Of a DNA stretch of 18,210 nucleotides, positions 13,856 to 18,210 are shown one piece after another. Both the position numbers and the translations under genes were made by a program. Every line of letters begins with the position of its first letter. The stretch's first letter is position 1. The notes beneath the pieces are model-generated. The model did no database searches, was not told the origin of the DNA, and saw nothing but the letters and a program-made list of their open reading frames with translations. This DNA comes from Bacteroidetes bacterium UBA1941. Its GTDB lineage: Bacteria > Bacteroidota > Bacteroidia > Chitinophagales > LD1. The stretch spans positions 1 through 18,210 of the forward strand of contig DDEZ01000004.1 in assembly GCA_002336805.1 (NCBI GenBank). Reading direction: 5' to 3'.

Positions 13856-13969
13856 TACGTAAATAAACGAAAAACGCTGTAGAGATATTATAATACAGTC
13901 AGATGAGTTGGCTTTTATTGTGACAAAATACATATGAAATAAAAATCGGCGCTCCACCGTTATCAGAGC

Positions 13970-14527
13970 ATGCTGACCATGAGGCTTCCAGTCATCCTAC
14001 TCTCCTTACTCCTATCTGCCGCACTGCATGCGCAGGACCGGAGCCTCTCCATCTCAGAGCAGATAGCACTCTATCAGCTGGATCCAGATGCCGTGACGGT
14101 TCATATCTCCAAGCTATCTCATACACTCACACTAAGCATTGGCAAGCATACCTTGCGCGAGTACGCTTGTGTCTTTGGCGGTGATCCGGTCAGTGACAAG
14201 AAGTATGAAGGCGACCAATGCACCCCTGAGGGCACCTTTCATGTACAGAGCAAGTACCCGCACAAGTCCTGGGAGAAATTTATCTGGATAGACTACCCCA
14301 CCGCAGATAGCCAGCGCAAGTATAAAGCCAATAAGCGCCGTGGCCTGATACCAGCCGGCAAAGGCATAGGCGGCAGCATAGGCATACATGGCGTACCGCA
14401 CCACCATGACTACCTGATAGATAAGAATGCAAACTGGACCCTGGGCTGTATCTCCCTGCGTACCGCAGATATCAATGAGATCTACCGCTATGTACATGCC
14501 GGTACCGAGATCGTGATCACAAAGTAG
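13970..14527 (+). CDS. L,D-transpeptidase (YkuD family)
   Basis: The product has 185 residues; ATG at 13979, three codons in, is an equally good start. A signal peptide (MRLPVILLSLLLSAALHAQ) sends it to the periplasm. The YkuD catalytic domain covers most of the rest: TPEGTF (85-90), the conserved His140-Gly141 (IGIHGVPHHHD) and the nucleophile Cys160 in WTLGCISL. This family forms 3-3 cross-links in peptidoglycan or links a protein to it. Relative to the usual S-x-G-C-[IV]-R/S motif this one has TLGCIS, still consistent with activity. It is divergent from the unknown secreted protein across 114 bases. No terminator hairpin of the standard type follows; a heptameric inverted repeat lies 35 bases downstream. 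Confidence 0.92.
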   Translation: MLTMRLPVILLSLLLSAALHAQDRSLSISEQIALYQLDPDAVTVHISKLSHTLTLSIGKHTLREYACVFGGDPVSDKKYEGDQCTPEGTFHVQSKYPHKSWEKFIWIDYPTADSQRKYKANKRRGLIPAGKGIGGSIGIHGVPHHHDYLIDKNANWTLGCISLRTADINEIYRYVHAGTEIVITK

Positions 14528-14562
14528 AATGACTATCTGGAGCTCTATGCCACAATAGTTTT

Positions 14563-14635
14563 AACCGCCAAGAAACGCAGAGACCGCAAAGGTATTTATC
14601 ATTTTTCTCCGCGTCCTTAGCGCTCTTTGCGGTTG
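14563..14635. repeat. Imperfect inverted repeat of CGCAAAG-type heptamers
   Basis: Arm 1 (14563-14592) reads in sevens as aaccgcc, aagaaac, gcagaga, ccgcaaa. The reverse complement of arm 2 (14607-14635) reads aaccgca, aagagcg, ctaagga, cgcggag. The arms are clearly related, and the element could fold into a long hairpin. Confidence 0.6.
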
Positions 14636-14729
14636 ATTTTGGGTACGGTACAAAGTTTCCGATACACAATCAAAATAGCTTCCTTTTTCTTCCTTCTTTT
14701 CGGGTATTGCACCTCCATTTCGCACGCTC

Positions 14730-14758
14730 TTGACAAGGGCTGCCTTGTGCCCTATATT
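14730..14758 (+). promoter_or_regulatory. Possible E. coli-like promoter upstream of rpoD
   Basis: TTGACA (14730-14735), a 17-base spacer and TATATT (14753-14758) match the enterobacterial sigma-70 pattern. The spacer holds CAAGG/CCTTG (14734-14747) and AGGGC/GCCCT (14736-14753), which overlap. Bacteroidota sigma factors do not normally use this pattern, so it may be chance. Confidence 0.25.
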
Positions 14759-14979
14759 ATCCTAATGTGAGGCAAAAAACACATTCATCAGAAACTTTAT
14801 TTAAAATATTTATCTTTTCTAAATGATGTTTGAACAGTATATTATGGAAACTTTAATAGCCTACCCATTTTAGGGTATACATAGCAGTTTTTATAACGAA
14901 ACATCTAAAAATACGGGTGAAAGTGTTGCACCGCCAGCCTTTTTTGAGCAAATTCGTCATACAACCAATAACCCAATTT

Positions 14980-15846
14980 ATGAGACAACTTAAGATCACC
15001 AAATCTATCACCAACCGGGAGAGCGCCTCTCTGGAGAAGTACCTCCAGGAGATCGGTAAGGTGGACCTGATCTCTGCCGAAGAGGAGGTCCGCCTGGCCA
15101 AGAAGATCAAGCAGGGCGATAAGGCCTCTCTGGAGAAGCTGACAAAGGCCAACCTCCGCTTTGTAGTATCCGTAGCCAAGCAATACCAGAACCAGGGCCT
15201 CACGCTCTCCGACCTGATCAACGAGGGCAACCTCGGCCTGATCAAGGCAGCCCAGCGTTTTGACGAGACCAAGGGCTTCAAGTTTATCTCATATGCTGTG
15301 TGGTGGATCCGCCAGAGCATCATGCAGGCACTGGCAGAGCAGAGCCGCATCGTACGCCTGCCGCTGAATAAGGTAGGCTCCCTGAGCAAGATCAATAAGG
15401 CATTCCAGATGCTGGAGCAGGAGTTTGACCGGGAGCCTACTCCCGAGGAGATAGCTACCCTACTCAATATAGATGAGGACGAGGTACGCACCACTCTCGG
15501 TGTAGCCGGTCGCCATATATCAGTAGATGCCCCCTTTGTGAATGGCGAAGAGAACGCACTCATAGACGTCCTGGCCAATCCTAATGCAGTATCGGCTGAT
15601 CGCCAGATGGCCTACCAGGAGTCCCTGCGCACTGAGATCGAGCAGTCCCTCTCCTGCCTGCAGGAGAAGCAGGCCGAAGTGCTGAAGCTGTTCTTTGGTA
15701 TAGGTGTGGAGCAGCCTATGAGCCTGGAGGATATCAGTGAGCGCTACGACCTGACCAAAGAGCGCGTACGCCAGATCAAAGACAAGGCGATCATCCGCCT
15801 GAAAAGCAGCAGCAAATGCAAATCACTAAAAGCATATCTTGGATAG
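14980..15846 (+). CDS. rpoD: Primary sigma factor RpoD/SigA, Bacteroidota type
   Basis: I take the ATG at 14980 because Bacteroidota primary sigmas begin MRQLKIT; this gives 288 residues, the family length, with no region 1.1. The 21 residues encoded upstream in frame are unlikely to be translated. Region 1.2 is SLEKYLQEIGKVDLIS. Region 2 includes LTKANLRFVVSVAKQY, LINEGNLGLIKAAQRFD and FISYAVWWIRQSI, which bind core polymerase and melt the -10 region. SRIVRLPLN begins region 3. Region 4.2 ends the protein with the helix-turn-helix MSLEDISERYDLTKERVRQIK. It should direct transcription from the TTTG/TAnnTTTG promoters seen elsewhere in the window. It converges on adhesin copy B. Confidence 0.96.
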   Translation: MRQLKITKSITNRESASLEKYLQEIGKVDLISAEEEVRLAKKIKQGDKASLEKLTKANLRFVVSVAKQYQNQGLTLSDLINEGNLGLIKAAQRFDETKGFKFISYAVWWIRQSIMQALAEQSRIVRLPLNKVGSLSKINKAFQMLEQEFDREPTPEEIATLLNIDEDEVRTTLGVAGRHISVDAPFVNGEENALIDVLANPNAVSADRQMAYQESLRTEIEQSLSCLQEKQAEVLKLFFGIGVEQPMSLEDISERYDLTKERVRQIKDKAIIRLKSSSKCKSLKAYLG

Positions 15847-15886
15847 AAAAAACATTTACCCCAAGTTAAACCAAAGCCCAATTAAG

Positions 15887-15914
15887 AAAGCCACTTCGCA
15901 AGGAGTGGCTTTTG
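15887..15914 (+). terminator. Terminator of rpoD
   Basis: AAAGCCACT (15887-15895) pairs with AGTGGCTTT (15904-15912) around an eight-base loop, 41 bases after the stop. Only a short T-run follows. Confidence 0.65.
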
Positions 15915-15919
15915 AGTTT

Positions 15920-15968
15920 GCCATCCTCCCTCGTGATAAATCAAAGGCCATCGGTGAGGATGGCCTTT
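15920..15968 (-). terminator. Terminator of adhesin copy B, with competing hairpin
   Basis: AAAGGCCATC (15943-15952) and GATGGCCTTT (15959-15968) form a perfect 10-bp stem with a six-base loop, 21 bases past the stop codon of copy B. An alternative stem GCCATCCTC (15920-15928) with GAGGATGGC (15956-15964) uses the same arm, so the two cannot form together. Confidence 0.6.
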
Positions 15969-15988
15969 ATGATAGCTATGCGATGCGC

Positions 15989-18210
15989 TTACCTGATCAG
16001 TGTGATACTGCCATCCCTCACGCGTTTGTATTCATTGAGATAGACGAGGTCTACGACATAGATGTAGATGCCCGGCTCCTGCAGCACACCCTGGAATGTC
16101 CCATCCCATCCCTGTGATTGATTGGTAGATTCATAGACCTTCTCTCCCCATCTGTTGAAGATCATCATCTTGAGGTTCTTGATACCCTCTCCGTATACGT
16201 AGAGCACATCATTGGTGCCATCACCGTTTGGCGAGAAGGCATTTGGGATGTATACCGGTGGCTCACCGGTGGTATTGATGTGTACGGTGGTGACGGCCGT
16301 GCAGCCCTCATTGTAGGTCACGGTCACCGTGTAGGTATTCTGCGTGCCGTACGGTGTGGCTACCGGGTCAGGGCAGTCTATGCAGCTCAGCCCCGATGCC
16401 GGTGACCAGGCGTAGCTCTTGATAGAGTCTGTGCTGTACGGGCGGAAGGCGGTAGACAACTGGATATTGCTACCCTCGGCTATCGTGCTGTCTCCCGGCA
16501 GGATGTCTACAGTGGCCGGCAGCGGCTCGCCTACGATCACCGTCATGGTCGTATCACAGCCATGGGCATCGGTGATGTGCAGGGTGTGGGCCCCGGCAGC
16601 CAGGTCGTAGAAGTCCGGTATGTCCTGGTCCATGCCCCCGTCCAGCGCATAGAGGAACGGTGCATTGATATACGTGAAGCCGTCTATGTGGATCCGGCCA
16701 TCGGTGTACTCCGGCCCGTAGCAGGATGTGGAGTCTGCGGTGACCTCATAGACATTGAACGGTGCCCTCGGCACGGTGACCGTATCACTGAGCTGGCAGC
16801 CATTGGCATCGGTCGCTACGACGGTGTAGAACTGTGCCCCCAGCCCTGTGAAGAGGCCGGTCGTGTTGTTCTGCAGCGTATTGCCTACCACATCCTTGAT
16901 GCTGTAGCTATAAGGGGCGGTGCCGTCTGTGGCGCTCAGTGTGATGGTGCCGTCTATGGTAGCTGCACAGGTGGTGCCTGTGGCAGTGGTGGTGAGCACC
17001 ATGGCCTTAGGCTCTTTGAGCGTGACGCTCTGGGTGGCTGTACAGCCCAGCCCGTCGGTCACCGTCACAAAGTAGGTCTGGGCATCGAGGTTGGTAGCGG
17101 TAGCTGTGGCGGTATTGTACGGGGCATCGCTCCACTGGTAGCTGTAGGGCAGTGTGCCGCCGGTGACCGATACGGTAGCTGTGCCGCTGTGGCCATGATA
17201 GCAGAGCAGGTCGGTATGGGCCAGTGTCAGCACCAGTGCCGATGGCTCGCCGATGGTCACATTGGTAGAGACGGTGCAGGTGCGGCTGTCTGTCACGGCC
17301 ACGACATAGGTGCCTGCTATGAGGCCGGTGGCTGTGGCATTGGTCTGGTGGGCTGCATCGCTCCAGTAGTAGGTGTAGGGGCCAAAGGCGCCCTGCGGGT
17401 TGACCGTGGCTGTACCATCTGCGGAGCCATGGCAGTGGGCGTCGGTCTCGGCGCCGGAGCCAAAGGTGGTAGCGGCAGGGTCGGTGAGTGTCACGGAGCC
17501 GCTGGCGGTGCAGAGGCTGTCATCGGTCACGGTCACAGCATAGGTGCCGGCTATGAGGTTGGTAGCGGTAGCGGTGTGCTGTGGCGGGGCCACGCTCCAG
17601 TCATAGTGCAGGGTGCCGCTGCCTCCCGTAGGGCTGGCTGTAGCGGTGCCATTGGCACTGCCCGGGCAGGTAGGGTCTGTACCGGTGAGCGCCGGCAGCA
17701 CGAGGGCCGCAGGCTCGGTGAGCGTATAGCTGGCGCTGCCGGTGCAGCCATAGATGTCTGTCACGGCTATAGTGTAGGTGCCGGCAGGCAGGCCTGAGAC
17801 GCTGGTGGTGCCCGTAGGATTAGGGCTGCCGCTCCAGATGTAGGTCATGGCGGCGGTGTCCTGTGCATTGATAGTGATAGCGCCGCTGTTGTCGCCATTA
17901 CATCTCAGGTCATGCTGGCTCACCTCTACGATAGGGATGGTCGGATTAGTGAGGCCTACGGTGCCGCTGCCTGTACCCGTGCAGCCATAGGTATCGGTGG
18001 CGATGACCGTATAGCTGCTGCCATTGGCCAGGCCGGTGATGGTGTCTGTGGTGCTCAGCGACGGATCATTCCACTGGTAGGTGTAGGGGCCGGTGCCGGT
18101 CACGATGGCCCAGGCCTGCCCGTTAGCCGCTGTACACAGCGCATTGCCTATGCCTACGGCCACGGATGGCAGGGTGCGTACGGTCACTGTGGCGGTATCT
18201 CTGGCGGAGC
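15989..18210 (-). CDS. T9SS-secreted SprB-repeat surface protein, copy B (5'-partial)
   Basis: The inverted near-duplicate of copy A, open to the window edge, so its N-terminus is outside. It shows the same ~78-residue Cys-bounded SprB-type modules, an Ig/PKD-like segment and a T9SS type-B C-terminal domain (IPNAFSPNGDGTNDV, FNRWGEKVY, GWDGT). In the body, 13 residues differ from copy A (examples: WNDP against WNDA, TDPT against TDPA, TVNPQ against TVAPQ). After GWDGT the end diverges: LQEPGIYIYVVDLVYLNEYK against LQEPSMYVYLVEITYLNER in copy A, 14 of 36 positions changed. Sampled nucleotide stretches of the body are roughly 97% identical. It is probably surface-exposed and adhesin-like, but the function is inferred from the domains only. 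Confidence 0.93.
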   Translation of the reverse strand, partial: SARDTATVTVRTLPSVAVGIGNALCTAANGQAWAIVTGTGPYTYQWNDPSLSTTDTITGLANGSSYTVIATDTYGCTGTGSGTVGLTNPTIPIVEVSQHDLRCNGDNSGAITINAQDTAAMTYIWSGSPNPTGTTSVSGLPAGTYTIAVTDIYGCTGSASYTLTEPAALVLPALTGTDPTCPGSANGTATASPTGGSGTLHYDWSVAPPQHTATATNLIAGTYAVTVTDDSLCTASGSVTLTDPAATTFGSGAETDAHCHGSADGTATVNPQGAFGPYTYYWSDAAHQTNATATGLIAGTYVVAVTDSRTCTVSTNVTIGEPSALVLTLAHTDLLCYHGHSGTATVSVTGGTLPYSYQWSDAPYNTATATATNLDAQTYFVTVTDGLGCTATQSVTLKEPKAMVLTTTATGTTCAATIDGTITLSATDGTAPYSYSIKDVVGNTLQNNTTGLFTGLGAQFYTVVATDANGCQLSDTVTVPRAPFNVYEVTADSTSCYGPEYTDGRIHIDGFTYINAPFLYALDGGMDQDIPDFYDLAAGAHTLHITDAHGCDTTMTVIVGEPLPATVDILPGDSTIAEGSNIQLSTAFRPYSTDSIKSYAWSPASGLSCIDCPDPVATPYGTQNTYTVTVTYNEGCTAVTTVHINTTGEPPVYIPNAFSPNGDGTNDVLYVYGEGIKNLKMMIFNRWGEKVYESTNQSQGWDGTFQGVLQEPGIYIYVVDLVYLNEYKRVRDGSITLIR

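Larger units (their letters stand above)
14528..14979. other. 452-base intergenic region upstream of rpoD
   Basis: No convincing gene is present. It holds, in order: a heptamer-based inverted repeat (14563-14635); a stretch resembling an E. coli-type promoter (14730-14758) with hairpin potential in its spacer; a weak hairpin AATGTG/CACATT (14764-14785); a very AT-rich block (14790-14860); and a TACCC/GGGTA hairpin (14862-14877). No perfect TAnnTTTG box was found; GATGTTTG near 14825 is one mismatch away. A long rpoD leader is therefore likely. Confidence 0.6.

Noticed and set aside
13856..13957. 34-residue N-terminal extension of the unknown secreted protein
   Set aside because: The internal ATG at 13855 is followed directly by a good signal peptide, which would otherwise be buried.
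14917..14979. N-terminal 21-residue extension of RpoD
   Set aside because: Bacteroidota primary sigma factors start at the MRQLKIT sequence at 14980; the extension lacks family similarity.
1..18210. Terminal inverted repeats of a linear plasmid or phage genome
   Set aside because: The repeats are coding regions cut in mid-gene, and the interior carries rpoD, rpsT and rlmH, so this is chromosomal.

Overview
The window is chromosomal DNA of a Bacteroidota bacterium, probably in or near the Chitinophagales/Sphingobacteriales (the order-level placement is an inference). The evidence is: two surface proteins with SprB-type repeats and a type IX secretion (T9SS) type-B C-terminal domain; promoters of the Bacteroidota kind (TTTG or TTGG, then TAnnTTTG); a short primary sigma factor without region 1.1; a glycine-rich RRM protein; and a family of Bacteroidota START-like proteins. 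Housekeeping genes (rlmH, rpsT, rpoD, an LptF/LptG permease) lie inside, so this is not a plasmid or phage.

Layout. Bases 1-2222 (+) and 15989-18210 (-) are two nearly identical, 5'-truncated copies of a giant T9SS adhesin gene. They face each other and form an inverted repeat of about 2.1 kb at the window ends. Between them, from left to right: a secreted FGE-fold protein without the catalytic cysteines (-); a lipocalin-like lipoprotein (-); rlmH translationally coupled to a lipoprotein with an alpha/beta-hydrolase domain (+); a sphingomyelin-synthase-like PAP2 membrane protein and a WbpP-like sugar-nucleotide epimerase (-); a START-like protein (+); a GH35 beta-galactosidase (-); an LptF/LptG permease (+); an RRM RNA-binding protein (-) divergent from rpsT (+); an unrecognised secreted protein (-) divergent from an L,D-transpeptidase (+); and rpoD (+), which converges on adhesin copy B.

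Function. Most accessory genes serve the cell envelope: secreted adhesins, lipoproteins, LPS transport, sugar-nucleotide and possibly sphingolipid head-group chemistry, and peptidoglycan cross-linking. No defence island, CRISPR array, integrase, transposase, tRNA or rRNA gene was seen.

The most notable signals are: (1) the inverted adhesin pair, whose bodies are almost identical but whose last ~36 codons differ, so that recombination would invert ~13.8 kb and swap the C-terminal ends; (2) several intergenic arrays with a 7-bp period, one of which flanks a perfect 28-bp palindrome; (3) a three-half-site operator-like element upstream of the RRM gene; and (4) an LptF/LptG permease gene with no standard start codon in the expected place.
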